From positions 1 to 10,603 of the forward strand of contig CAXXKO010000005.1 in the NCBI GenBank assembly GCA_963666705.2: DNA of 10,603 nucleotides. Reading direction: 5' to 3'. The notes below the pieces were generated by a model. It ran no database searches. It worked only from the letters and a program-made list of their open reading frames with translations, and had not been told where the DNA came from. Both the position numbers and the translations under genes were made by a program. Origin of the DNA: G963666705 sp963666705 (GTDB lineage Bacteria > Pseudomonadota > Alphaproteobacteria > CADEGL01). Position 1 is the stretch's first letter. Each line of letters opens with the position of its first letter. Shown in pieces: positions 1 through 7,479 of the stretch.

Positions 1-1
1 C

Positions 2-1192
2 AGATATCGCACAATCGAAACCGCGGGCGCGCCCATCAAGGCGTGGGTCGACGGCGTGCCGGTCGAGCGGCAGGCGGAGCAGCAGCTCCGCAACATCGCC
101 AGCCTGCCCTTCATCCACGGGCACGTGGCGGCCATGCCGGACGTCCACCTCGGCAAGGGCGCCACCGTGGGCTCGGTCATCCCCACCAGGGGCGCCATCG
201 TGCCGGCGGCCGTGGGCGTGGATATCGGCTGCGGCATGGCGGCCGTGCGCACGACACTGACGAGCCACGACCTGCCGAACGACCTCGCGGGCTTGCGCGC
301 GGGCATCGAGAAGGCGGTGCCCGTCGGCCGGCGCGATTTCGGCATCGAGCCGCCCAAGGCCGCCGACAAGGTCTGGTACCGCGATTTCAAGCGCGGCCTC
401 GAGGCGATCCAGGAGAAGCACCCCAAGGTTGGGACGCGCAAGCCCCCGGTTGGCCAGATCGGCACCTTGGGCGGCGGCAACCACTTCATCGAAGTCTGCC
501 TCGACGAGGCGGACCGGGTGTGGGTCATGCTCCATTCCGGATCGCGCGGAATCGGCAACCGTATCGGCACCTACTTCATCGAGAAGGCGCGCGAGGAGAT
601 GGTGCGCGCGGACGTGCACCTGCCCGACCGCGACCTCGCCTACCTCTCGGAAGGCTCGACCCTGTTCGACGACTATGTCGAGGCCGTGGGCTGGGCGCAG
701 GACTACGCGCTCGCCAACCGGGAGGTGATGATGGATGCCGTGCTCGCGGTCATGAGGAAAGCCTTCAAGGGCTTCCGCGTCACCGAGGAGGCGGTCGACT
801 GCCACCACAACTACGTCGCGCGGGAGGAGCATTTCGGCGCCCGGGTGTGGGTCACGCGCAAGGGCGCAGTGAGCGCGCGAGACGGCGAGATCGGCATCAT
901 CCCCGGCTCCATGGGGACGCGCTCCTACATCGTGCGCGGGCGGGGCAACGCGGATTCGTTCCACTCCTGCTCCCACGGCGCGGGACGGGCCATGAGCCGG
1001 GGCGAAGCCAGACAGAGCTTCACCTTGAAGCACCACCGCGAGGCCACGGCGGGCGTCGAATGCCGCAAGGACGCAGGCGTCATCGACGAGACGCCGGGCG
1101 CCTACAAGGACATCGACGCGGTCATGGCGGCACAGGAGGACCTGGTGGCCATCCTCCACACCCTGAAGCAGGTGGTCTGCGTCAAGGGCTGA
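2..1192 (+). CDS. rtcB: RtcB family RNA-splicing ligase, 5' end outside window
   Basis: RtcB is a GTP- and Mn2+-dependent cytoplasmic ligase that joins RNA 2',3'-cyclic-phosphate or 3'-phosphate ends to 5'-OH ends, in tRNA splicing or RNA repair. The reading frame is open from base 2, and its first residues (RYRTIETAGAPIKAW) match the N-terminus of known RtcB proteins, so only a few codons including the start are missing. Visible family motifs are the metal-binding Cys in DIGCGM (codon at 230), His in GGGNHF (482), His in LHSGSRG (533), the His-His-Asn cluster (803-811), and the GMP-accepting His in SHGAGR (974) followed by MSR. The C-terminus ends in QVVCVKG, as in E. coli RtcB, so the 3' end is complete. 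A GTG at 56 could be taken for a start but would delete conserved residues. The gene is followed after 45 bases by a co-directional hypothetical gene. All catalytic residues seen are intact, so activity is expected. Confidence 0.96.
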   Translation, partial: RYRTIETAGAPIKAWVDGVPVERQAEQQLRNIASLPFIHGHVAAMPDVHLGKGATVGSVIPTRGAIVPAAVGVDIGCGMAAVRTTLTSHDLPNDLAGLRAGIEKAVPVGRRDFGIEPPKAADKVWYRDFKRGLEAIQEKHPKVGTRKPPVGQIGTLGGGNHFIEVCLDEADRVWVMLHSGSRGIGNRIGTYFIEKAREEMVRADVHLPDRDLAYLSEGSTLFDDYVEAVGWAQDYALANREVMMDAVLAVMRKAFKGFRVTEEAVDCHHNYVAREEHFGARVWVTRKGAVSARDGEIGIIPGSMGTRSYIVRGRGNADSFHSCSHGAGRAMSRGEARQSFTLKHHREATAGVECRKDAGVIDETPGAYKDIDAVMAAQEDLVAILHTLKQVVCVKG

Positions 1193-1237
1193 GGCCTGGC
1201 GCGGGACCCAACGGACGAGGGATGAGAGTGACGAGCC

Positions 1238-1948
1238 ATGCGACCCGATATGTTCAAGGTGATCGTGGAGCGGCCACGATGGGGACGCTGGATCAGAAAC
1301 GCCCCGCGGCCCCGGACGCCCTACGACGACCTCCCCCATAAGGAAGGCATTCGCCGGCCCCATTCGATGCGTGGCGCCGAAAAATCGCTCAACGAGAACC
1401 TCGCCCCCCTGCGGCATTTCCTGGCGCGCAGCGTCGGCCGCCCGTGGGACAAAGTCTATTCCGAGATCTGCGCCGGGCTCAAAGGCAAGAGCACGGTCAA
1501 GCAGCACGTGCGCAAGCACATCCCGGACTTCGTCTCGACGCGGGCCTATTACGACGAGAGCGGCAAGCTCTGGGTCCACGAAAATCGGTGGGACCGGCCG
1601 AGCACCGAATGGTCCACGCCGTTCTTCGTCGACCGGAGAACCGGGATCCTGCGGTGCAGCGGGGCGCTCAGGGGATGGGTTCCCCCTTGGGTGAGGGACG
1701 CCGAACACCGCCGCCGCAACGAGAGGCCGGCGGACACGAACCGCAAGCCTCTATCGGCGCACCTGGAGCTGCGGTGCATCGCCGGCGTCTGGTACGAGTT
1801 CCGGCGCGAGCCAGCACCACCCAACGACCCAGCGTGGGAGCGGTTTCGCGAAGCCGGAGTGACCGACGCCATCCCGAGGGTCACCGTGAAGCGTCAGCTC
1901 TCCGGCAAGGCGCTGCGCCGGCATGGACTCCGCAACGAGCCGTGTTAG
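1238..1948 (+). CDS. Conserved basic hypothetical protein next to rtcB
   Basis: This is a 236-aa soluble protein, rich in Arg and Lys, with no signal peptide or membrane segment. I know of no established function. From memory, related proteins share the N-terminal pattern MRxDMxKVIVERPR, then a KSLNE-LAPLRHFL segment and RPWDKVYSEI (here residues about 49-81), and several lie beside rtcB; I cannot verify this here. The ATG at 1238 gives that N-terminal pattern (MRPDMFKVIVERPRWG). A second ATG four codons later is possible. No strong Shine-Dalgarno is seen beyond the GAG-rich stretch upstream. The gene lies 45 bases after rtcB and 36 bases before the first SDR gene, all in one direction, so co-transcription with rtcB is plausible. 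The basic composition would suit RNA or ribosome binding, but that is inference. Codon use matches the neighbours, so it appears to be a resident gene. Confidence 0.85.
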   Translation: MRPDMFKVIVERPRWGRWIRNAPRPRTPYDDLPHKEGIRRPHSMRGAEKSLNENLAPLRHFLARSVGRPWDKVYSEICAGLKGKSTVKQHVRKHIPDFVSTRAYYDESGKLWVHENRWDRPSTEWSTPFFVDRRTGILRCSGALRGWVPPWVRDAEHRRRNERPADTNRKPLSAHLELRCIAGVWYEFRREPAPPNDPAWERFREAGVTDAIPRVTVKRQLSGKALRRHGLRNEPC

Positions 1949-1984
1949 GGTTTCCCGACTCTCACGCCACTCACGGGGAATGCC

Positions 1985-2764
1985 TTGACCGACCAGCCCG
2001 TCGCCATCGTCACCGCCGCCGGGCGCAATATCGGCGCCGCCATCGCGCGGGAGCTGGCGGGGCGGGGGTATAGCCTGGCTCTCATGTCGCCCTCGGGCCG
2101 CAGTGTCGAGCTGGCGGAGAAGCTGGGCGGCTTCGGCATCAACGGCTCCCTGACGGCCGCGGGCGACATCGAGCGCCTGGTCGCGGAGACGATCGAGCGT
2201 CACGGGCGCATCGACGCGGTGGTCAATAACGCCGGCCAGCACTCGAGCGTCATGGCCCGGCACGGGGTGGCGCCGCTGCCCGAGACGACGAGGGCATCGC
2301 TCTCCTACGACCCCAACTTCGATTACGACTTCCTCGCCATCCCCGACGCGGCCTGGCGCGAGGACATCGAGATGATGGTGATCTCGGTCATCCGCATGGC
2401 GCGCGCCGTGACCCCCATCATGGTGCGCCAGGGGGGTGGCGCCATCGTCAACATCACGGGCCTCGAAGCGGAGCAGCCCCGCCTCGTCTACCCCATGGGC
2501 CCGGCGCGCCTCGCCGTCCACGGCATCACCAAGACCTATGCCGACCGCTATGGCCGCGACGGTCTCCGCATGAATTGCGTCTTGCCCGGCACGATGGCGA
2601 ACGGGGACATTCCGCCCGAGGCCGTCCGCGCCGCCGTGCCCATGGGGCGCCTCGGCAGCATGGCCGAGCTGGCCAAGACCGTCGCCTTCCTGCTGGGCCC
2701 CGATTCGGGCTATATCACGGGCCAGATGATCCGGGTCGACGGCGGCATCAACCGCGGCCTGTAG
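1985..2764 (+). CDS. Atypical short-chain dehydrogenase/reductase, copy 1
   Basis: This is a 259-aa Rossmann-fold protein of classical SDR length. The start is TTG at 1985, after a GGGGAA stretch; the N-terminus then aligns exactly with copy 2, which starts with ATG. The nucleotide-binding motif is degenerate (TAAGRNIG, residues 10-17: the first Gly is Ala and the second is Asn). NNAG is present at 81-84, and the C-terminal YITGQMIRVDGG end is typical of FabG-like SDRs. By manual alignment to FabG the catalytic Asn is Met131, Ser is Gly159 (T158-G159), Tyr is Met171 and Lys is Arg175. An expanded segment at about 90-128 contains YDPNFDYDFLAIPDAAW. It is colinear without gaps with copy 2 (roughly 70% identical by eye). 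Such sequences are usually annotated as NAD(P)-dependent oxidoreductases, but substrate and activity cannot be inferred. It probably heads an operon with the next three genes. Confidence 0.93.
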   Translation: MTDQPVAIVTAAGRNIGAAIARELAGRGYSLALMSPSGRSVELAEKLGGFGINGSLTAAGDIERLVAETIERHGRIDAVVNNAGQHSSVMARHGVAPLPETTRASLSYDPNFDYDFLAIPDAAWREDIEMMVISVIRMARAVTPIMVRQGGGAIVNITGLEAEQPRLVYPMGPARLAVHGITKTYADRYGRDGLRMNCVLPGTMANGDIPPEAVRAAVPMGRLGSMAELAKTVAFLLGPDSGYITGQMIRVDGGINRGL

Positions 2765-2794
2765 AAGAGCGGACAGCCGGTTAAGGGGGCGCAC

Positions 2795-3574
2795 ATGACC
2801 GATCAACCTGTCGCCATCGTCACCGCCGCCGGGCGCGGCATCGGCGCCGCCACGGCGCGGGAGCTCGCCGCGCGGGGCTACCGCTTGGCACTCATGTCGC
2901 CCTCGGGCGCAAGCGTGGCGCTCGCCGAGGAGTTGGGCGGGCTCGGCATGAACGGCTCCCTCACGGCCGCGGGCGACGTGGAGAACCTGGTGGCGGCGAC
3001 GCTCGAGCGCTACGGCCGCATCGACGCGGTGGTGAACAACTCGGGCAAGCACGGCGCCATCATCGCCAAGTACGAGACGCCCACGATGCAGCCCGTGACA
3101 GGTGCGATGTACGGCTACGACCCAGGTTTCGAGTACGACTTCCTCGACATCCCCGACGCGGCCTGGCGCGAGGATATAGAGATGATGGTGATCTCGGTGA
3201 TCCGCATGGCCCGCGCCGTCACGCCCATCATGCTGCGCCAGGGTGGTGGTGCCATCGTCAGCATCTCCGGCCTCGAAGCGGTCGAGCCGCGGCTCCTCTT
3301 CCCCCTCGGCCCGGCGCGGGCGGCCCTCCACGGCATCACCAAAATCTACGCCGACCGCTACGGCCGCGACGGCATCCGCATGAACTGCGTCCTGCCCGGT
3401 ATCGTCGAGCACAGCACGGTCACCCAGGATGTCATCGAGGCCTGCGTGCCCATGGCCCGGGCCGGCACGCTTGCCGAGATGGCCAAGACCGTGGCCTTCC
3501 TCTTGAGCCCGGACGCGGGCTACATCACCGGCCAGATGATCCTCGTCGATGGCGGCATCAACCGAAGCCTTTAA
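2795..3574 (+). CDS. Atypical short-chain dehydrogenase/reductase, copy 2
   Basis: This 259-aa paralogue of the preceding gene has the same length and no alignment gaps; the two open reading frames are offset by exactly 810 bases. The ATG is preceded by an AGGGGG ribosome-binding site. The cofactor motif is TAAGRGIG (10-17), with only the first Gly replaced, so dinucleotide binding looks more plausible than in copy 1. NNSG replaces NNAG at 81-84. Residues at the catalytic positions are Met131 (Asn), Gly159 (Ser, with Ser158 just before it), Leu171 (Tyr) and Arg175 (Lys), so the usual proton-relay tetrad is absent. The block IPDAAWREDIEMMVISVIRM is identical to copy 1 and points to a retained functional or oligomer surface. 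The gene lies 30 bases after copy 1 and 30 bases before copy 3. It is an SDR-fold protein of unknown activity. Confidence 0.93.
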   Translation: MTDQPVAIVTAAGRGIGAATARELAARGYRLALMSPSGASVALAEELGGLGMNGSLTAAGDVENLVAATLERYGRIDAVVNNSGKHGAIIAKYETPTMQPVTGAMYGYDPGFEYDFLDIPDAAWREDIEMMVISVIRMARAVTPIMLRQGGGAIVSISGLEAVEPRLLFPLGPARAALHGITKIYADRYGRDGIRMNCVLPGIVEHSTVTQDVIEACVPMARAGTLAEMAKTVAFLLSPDAGYITGQMILVDGGINRSL

Positions 3575-3604
3575 CCGAGCCCACGGGCCGCGGGGAGAGA
3601 CGAC

Positions 3605-4390
3605 ATGACCGAGAAGCGCGTCGCCATCGTGACGGCCTCGAGCCGCGGCATCGGTGAAGCCATCGCCCGCGAGCTGGCGGCGCGCGGCTACGCGCTCGCC
3701 CTCATGTCCCGCTCGGACGGGGCCACCCGGGTCGCCGAGGAGCTGGGCGGCATCGGCACCATGGGCTCGGTCACGGACCAGGCGGACATCGATCGGCTGG
3801 TCGCGGCGACGATGGACACCTACGGGCGCATCGACGCGGTCGTCAGTAACTCGGGCCGGCATGCGGAGGTGCTGAAGGCCCACGGCATCACCGGCGCCCC
3901 GACCGTGACCGGGCCGCGGCTCTCCTACGAAGCCGGGTTCAAGCCCGACATCCTCGCCTACGCCGACCAGGTCTGGCACGACGACCTCGACCTCATGGTC
4001 CTCAATTGCGTGAAGATGGCGCGCGCGGCGACGCCGCACCTCCTCGCCGGCGGCGGCGGATCGATCGTCAACATCTCTGGCATGGAAGCGGCCCAGCCCC
4101 GCGTCGCCTACCCCCTCGCATCCGTGCGTCTGGCCCTTCACGGCTTCACCAAGATCTATGCCGACCGCTACGGGTCCGAGGGCATCCGCATGAACTGCGT
4201 GCTGCCCGGCATGATCGAGAACGCCGCCGCCGCGGCCAAGGACCCGACCATCGTCGAGACCATCCCCTTGGGCCGGTTCGGCGCCCTCACCGAGATCGCC
4301 CGCACCGTGGCCTTCCTCCTCTCCGGGGACGCGGGCTACATCACCGGCCAGATGATCCTGGCCGATGGCGGGCTCAACCGCGGCATGTGA
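3605..4390 (+). CDS. Atypical short-chain dehydrogenase/reductase, copy 3
   Basis: This 261-aa third tandem paralogue is more divergent (about half identical to copies 1 and 2 by eye), with two extra residues near 211-213. A GGGGAGAG ribosome-binding site precedes the ATG. The cofactor motif is TASSRGIG (10-17), and SNSG occupies the NNAG position (81-84). As in the other copies, the aligned catalytic positions are Met131, Gly159 (after Ser158), Leu171 and Arg175. The C-terminal GYITGQMILADGG is conserved. Because it has diverged in the central variable region (residues 86-130) but keeps the same non-catalytic replacements, the loss of the tetrad probably preceded the duplications. The three copies could form a hetero-oligomer or bind different ligands; this is inference. 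The cupin gene follows after 19 bases. Confidence 0.93.
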   Translation: MTEKRVAIVTASSRGIGEAIARELAARGYALALMSRSDGATRVAEELGGIGTMGSVTDQADIDRLVAATMDTYGRIDAVVSNSGRHAEVLKAHGITGAPTVTGPRLSYEAGFKPDILAYADQVWHDDLDLMVLNCVKMARAATPHLLAGGGGSIVNISGMEAAQPRVAYPLASVRLALHGFTKIYADRYGSEGIRMNCVLPGMIENAAAAAKDPTIVETIPLGRFGALTEIARTVAFLLSGDAGYITGQMILADGGLNRGM

Positions 4391-4393
4391 GCC

Positions 4394-4400
4394 AAGGAGG
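4394..4400 (+). promoter_or_regulatory. Shine-Dalgarno AAGGAGG of the cupin gene
   Basis: A near-perfect AAGGAGG lies 9 bases before the ATG at 4410, just after the stop of SDR copy 3. It selects this ATG over an upstream in-frame ATG at 4365 that would lie within the SDR gene. It also supports efficient translation of the cupin as part of the same message. Confidence 0.8.
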
Positions 4401-4409
4401 AACAGCGCG

Positions 4410-5084
4410 ATGACAGACTCCCTCAATGCCGACTTCGGCGCGGCGGCCGCGATCGAGACCGCGCCCATGGACTGGCAGACGAGCCCCGGCACAAGCGTCT
4501 GGCGCAAGCGCCTGATGCTGCGCGGCGATCCTGAGAAGGGCGCCGTCACCTCCGTCGTGCGCTTCGACGCCGGCGCGCGCTTCCCGGCCCACGATCACCC
4601 CGCGGGCGAGGAGATCCTGGTCCTGGACGGCACCTTCTCCGACGAGCATGGCGACTACCCGGCCGGCACCTTCCTCCTCAACCCGAAGGGCTTTCGCCAC
4701 GCGCCCTTCTCCGAGGACGGCTGCACCCTCTTCGTGCGCCTGCGACAGTTCGCCGGCGAGGGCCGCCGGCACGTCGCCATCGACACGGGCAACGGGCGCT
4801 GGGCCGAGAGCCCCAATGTCGGCATCAGCCACATCGTGCTCTACCAGGACGACGCCTGGCCCGAGCGCATCCAGCTCGAGCATTGGGAGCCGGGGGCGCG
4901 GGCCCCGTTCCACAACCATCCGGAATTGGTCGAGCTCTTCGTTCTCGAGGGCACCTTCGAGGACGAGCACGGCCGCTACCCGGCGGGCACCTGGATTCGC
5001 GCGCCCGTCGGATCCAGCCACGCCCCTTTCTCGACCGCGGGCTGCCGCCTCTACACCAAGGTGGGCACGCCCACGATGGGTTGA
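4410..5084 (+). CDS. Two-domain ChrR-type cupin protein
   Basis: This is a 224-aa cytoplasmic protein made of two cupin domains in tandem. Domain 1 has HDHPAGEE (His61, His63, Glu68), then LDGTFSDEHGDYPAGTF and His97 in RHAPFSEDGC. Domain 2 repeats it with HNHPELVE (His168, His170, Glu175), LEGTFEDEHGRYPAGTW and His204 in SHAPFSTAGC. These residues can form a His3/Glu metal site (Fe, Zn or Mn) in each domain. The D/EDEHG-YPAGT pattern fits the ChrR-cupin family, which includes the cupin domains of ChrR anti-sigma factors and the diketone dioxygenase Dke1. There is no N-terminal zinc-binding anti-sigma domain and no sigma factor gene nearby, so an enzymatic or ligand-binding role with the SDR genes is more likely than anti-sigma activity. 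Which reaction, if any, cannot be told from sequence. Confidence 0.92.
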   Translation: MTDSLNADFGAAAAIETAPMDWQTSPGTSVWRKRLMLRGDPEKGAVTSVVRFDAGARFPAHDHPAGEEILVLDGTFSDEHGDYPAGTFLLNPKGFRHAPFSEDGCTLFVRLRQFAGEGRRHVAIDTGNGRWAESPNVGISHIVLYQDDAWPERIQLEHWEPGARAPFHNHPELVELFVLEGTFEDEHGRYPAGTWIRAPVGSSHAPFSTAGCRLYTKVGTPTMG

Positions 5085-5200
5085 GGCGGGCCACGACCCA
5101 CCCCATTCGCGGCGCCCCAAAGCGGTCGGGGTCGATACCAAATCCGTCCATGGGGAATAGGCCTTAGAACGGGGATCACGAGGGTGCACACACCAGACCC

Positions 5201-6394
5201 GTGCCGGACCCGCCGGCGGACCCGGCGGTGGACTTGACGGCGCTCACCCAGGTACGGCGCTGGCGCGGCCTGATCGCGGTGCTCATCACCGTGACTTCGG
5301 CCGGCGTGCTCTACGGCCTCATCAACCCGCTGGTGGCCCTGCGGCTCGAGCATATGGGCATCGGCACCACGTGGAACGGCGTCAACGCCGCCATGCCCGC
5401 TATTGCCGCCATCATCGTGGCGCCACTGCTGCCCGCCCTCAACGACCGGCTCGGGCTGCCGCGCGTCATCATCCTGGGCGCGGTCCTGATCGTGGCGCCC
5501 ATCCCCCTGTTCGATTTCTTCCCCGACGTCTGGGTCTGGTCCGCGCTCCGCTTCGTCCTCGGCGCGGGCATGATGCTGCATTGGGTCGCGGCCGAGATCT
5601 GGATCAACGCGGCCGTCGAGGATTCGCACCGCGGCCGGGTATTGGGGGCGAGCGTGGCCCTGTTCTCGATCGGCATGGCGTGTGGCCCATTGGTGCTCGG
5701 TGTCATGGGAACGGCGGGCGCCTGGCCGTTCCTGATCGGCGCCGGGATCATCATCCTCGGCACCCTGCCGCTGGCCTTCGCGATGGACGCGGCACCCTCG
5801 ACCCGGCGGGAGGGGCGGGGCAGCCTCCTCGCCGCGGCCCGGCGCGCGCCGACGCCGATGATGGCAGGCTTTATCGAGGGCTTCCTCTTCAGCGCCATCT
5901 TCATCCTCCTGCCCCTCTACGCCATCCGCAATGGGATCGAAGAAGGCTTCGCCATCGGCATGCTGAGCGCGATCGCCATCGGCGAGATCGCGGTGGCGAT
6001 CCCCATCGGCTGGCTGGCCGACCGCATGGACCGGCGCCTGCTGCTGATCTATTCCAGCCTGGCGGTGTTCGCCTTGTGCCTCCTGCTGCCGCTCCTGCTG
6101 GGGAGTGCCGCCCTCCTGGCCGTCATGCTGTTCACCTGGGGGGCGGCCAGTATCGGCCTCTATACCCTGTCGCTGATCCGCCTTGGCGAGACCTTCCGGC
6201 CCCAGGAGCTGGGCCCAGCGACGGCCGCCTTCATCCTCGTCATCCAGGCCGGGAGCATCGCCGGCCCGATCGTGGGCGGCCTCGGCATGGACGCCTGGGA
6301 CCCCCACGGGCTGGTCGTGGTCCTGGCGGTTGTGAGCGGCCTCTTCTGCGCCTTCGCGATCTGGCGCTACCGGAGGGTGCGGGCGAGGCGGTGA
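5201..6394 (+). CDS. MFS transporter, YcaD-like
   Basis: This 397-aa inner-membrane protein has about twelve hydrophobic segments, the expected major facilitator architecture. Signature loop motifs are NDRLGLPR after TM2 (about 81-88) and GWLADRMDRR between TM8 and TM9 (270-279). The pattern RFVLGAGMMLHWVAAEIW (117-134) followed by HRGRVLGA (143-150) resembles the YcaD group of MFS proteins. A cytoplasmic loop at about 196-216 separates the two six-helix halves, and the tail is Arg-rich (RYRRVRARR). The start is uncertain: GTG at 5201 has a GAGGG stretch some distance upstream, and GTG at 5228 is an in-frame alternative. The 116-base gap after the cupin gene suggests it may have its own promoter, though none is clear. 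It could export or import the metabolite handled by the SDR/cupin genes; the substrate is unknown. Confidence 0.93.
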   Translation: MPDPPADPAVDLTALTQVRRWRGLIAVLITVTSAGVLYGLINPLVALRLEHMGIGTTWNGVNAAMPAIAAIIVAPLLPALNDRLGLPRVIILGAVLIVAPIPLFDFFPDVWVWSALRFVLGAGMMLHWVAAEIWINAAVEDSHRGRVLGASVALFSIGMACGPLVLGVMGTAGAWPFLIGAGIIILGTLPLAFAMDAAPSTRREGRGSLLAAARRAPTPMMAGFIEGFLFSAIFILLPLYAIRNGIEEGFAIGMLSAIAIGEIAVAIPIGWLADRMDRRLLLIYSSLAVFALCLLLPLLLGSAALLAVMLFTWGAASIGLYTLSLIRLGETFRPQELGPATAAFILVIQAGSIAGPIVGGLGMDAWDPHGLVVVLAVVSGLFCAFAIWRYRRVRARR

Positions 6395-6474
6395 GCGGCG
6401 GATCAGTGGCAAAAGATAGGTATACTGGCACTGAAATGTAGGAAATAGCTATACCGATACCTTGCCTGACAGGT

Positions 6475-7204
6475 TCACGCGGCCAGAGCAAGTGAGAGTC
6501 CAGAGGCGGCAAAGTCGGACAGAAGCCGCTGAAAAGGCGAACGATCAATGTCAGGGCGCTCAAGGGCTGGCGAAATTTCACCGGTAAGATTGCCCAAGCG
6601 GCGCGAGGCGGCACCCTCGTCCACATCATTCGCGGCCTCGGGCAACTCGAAAGACGTTTCGCCTGAGACAAGCGTCAATCCGGCGCGGACGATATAGGCG
6701 TCGACTCCATGCGTCCGACCACGTAGCGCTTCCAATACATCGGCGGAGCCCTCACCCACCGCCTTTTCGAAAGCAAATGCGAACGCCGTTTCGGGCCGCC
6801 CGGTCGATGGCAGGCCGAGTCGCTCCGCGACGTAACGGGCGTAGGCCAAGCCGGGATACTCAGCGAGGATGCGCTTTACCACGGCGAGCGCCTCTTCGCG
6901 GTCGGTGTTTCCGGCCGTCTCCACCAGGAAAAGCGCCCTACGCGCTCGCGCGGCCGGGAAGTCGATATCGATTTCGACTGTTTCAGTCGCGACCGTCGCC
7001 CGGCTCTTCGTCTTTAGCTGTTTGCGCCGAAGGCGTTGGCCCGCGCGCATCTTGGTGAGAAGATCGCGCGCGACCGTGTCGTCAGGCTGCCGTTTCAGAA
7101 GCATCTCTAGCGCGCCGATGGCATCGTCAGCCCGACCAAAGTGATCCGCCAGTAGGATGGCGAGTTGCGTGTAGGTGTGTGGGTTGTCAGGAAGAAGTAC
7201 GATC
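6475..7204 (-). pseudogene. 3' part of interrupted TPR protein gene
   Basis: This is the downstream (C-terminal) half of the gene split by the element at 7205-7959. Reading on the minus strand from the target duplication, the frame continues as I-V-L-L-P-D-N-P-H-T-Y, then QLAILLADHFGRADDAIGAL, which is the next 35-residue TPR unit after those in the 5' part. A region rich in charged residues follows, then a predicted C-terminal domain of unknown type ending in SGLSLALAA. A TAG inside the terminal repeat blocks read-through from the element. The first in-frame ATG is at 7104, so a 209-aa fragment could be made in principle, but no convincing ribosome-binding site is evident. No stop or frameshift lies within this half, which suggests the insertion is recent. 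Confidence 0.85.
7197..7204. repeat. Target-site duplication, left copy (GTACGATC)
   Basis: This is the 8-bp sequence directly outside the left terminal inverted repeat. An identical 8-bp copy lies outside the right repeat at 7960-7967. Collapsing the two restores the TPR reading frame, which confirms it as a target-site duplication made at insertion. Confidence 0.93.
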
Positions 7205-7247
7205 CTTGCCTATCCGGTTATCACCCACACCCACTATATGTAGTGTG
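7205..7247 (+). repeat. Left terminal inverted repeat, 43 bp
   Basis: It begins CTTGCCTATCCGG and ends TATATGTAGTGTG, and is a perfect reverse complement of 7917-7959. It contains a tandem hexamer (ACCCAC twice, 7223-7234) and a small palindrome (CACTA at 7232-7236, TAGTG at 7241-7245), both candidates for transposase recognition sites. Confidence 0.95.
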
Positions 7248-7479
7248 CACCCATTTTCCTGAGTAAAGCTCGGTGCAGGTCGAAGCGGAGATATCTCCGG
7301 CGATGCCGAGCAGGGACTCGGACGGCATTGTAGCGGCTTTTAGGCGACACTTTAGCGTGGTGGAAATCCTAATCATTGAGTCGGATTTGGCAAAACGCCA
7401 CGTTGCATAAAGGACCGTCACTTCATTGAAATTTATCTGAAATCGGAGGTGAACGACACCGATGGAATATTCCAGGAAA

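Noticed and set aside
56..58. GTG as the start of rtcB
   Set aside because: The frame continues upstream to base 2 with conserved RtcB residues, so the real start is outside the window.
1238..4390. The rtcB neighbour and the SDR genes as one functional system
   Set aside because: They share strand and short spacing, but nothing links RNA ligation to these SDR-fold proteins, so I kept them as separate units.
1751..4549. A 932-codon open frame on the minus strand across the SDR genes
   Set aside because: It is a GC3 shadow of three similar plus-strand genes; the translation is low-complexity Gly/Ala/Asp/Arg with internal repetition only because the sense genes are paralogues.
5051..6412. A 453-codon minus-strand frame opposite the MFS gene
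   Set aside because: Its composition (His, Gln, Arg, Gly rich) is typical of the antisense of a membrane protein gene; the plus-strand MFS protein is unmistakable.
6410..6460. Possible hairpin terminator (GGTATA and TATACC) between the convergent MFS and TPR genes
   Set aside because: The stem is only 6 bp with a loop of more than 20 bases and no U-tract.
7221..7421. A 66-codon minus-strand frame in the left part of the element
   Set aside because: It runs into the terminal repeat, has no clear ribosome-binding site and no recognisable motif; it overlaps nothing conserved.
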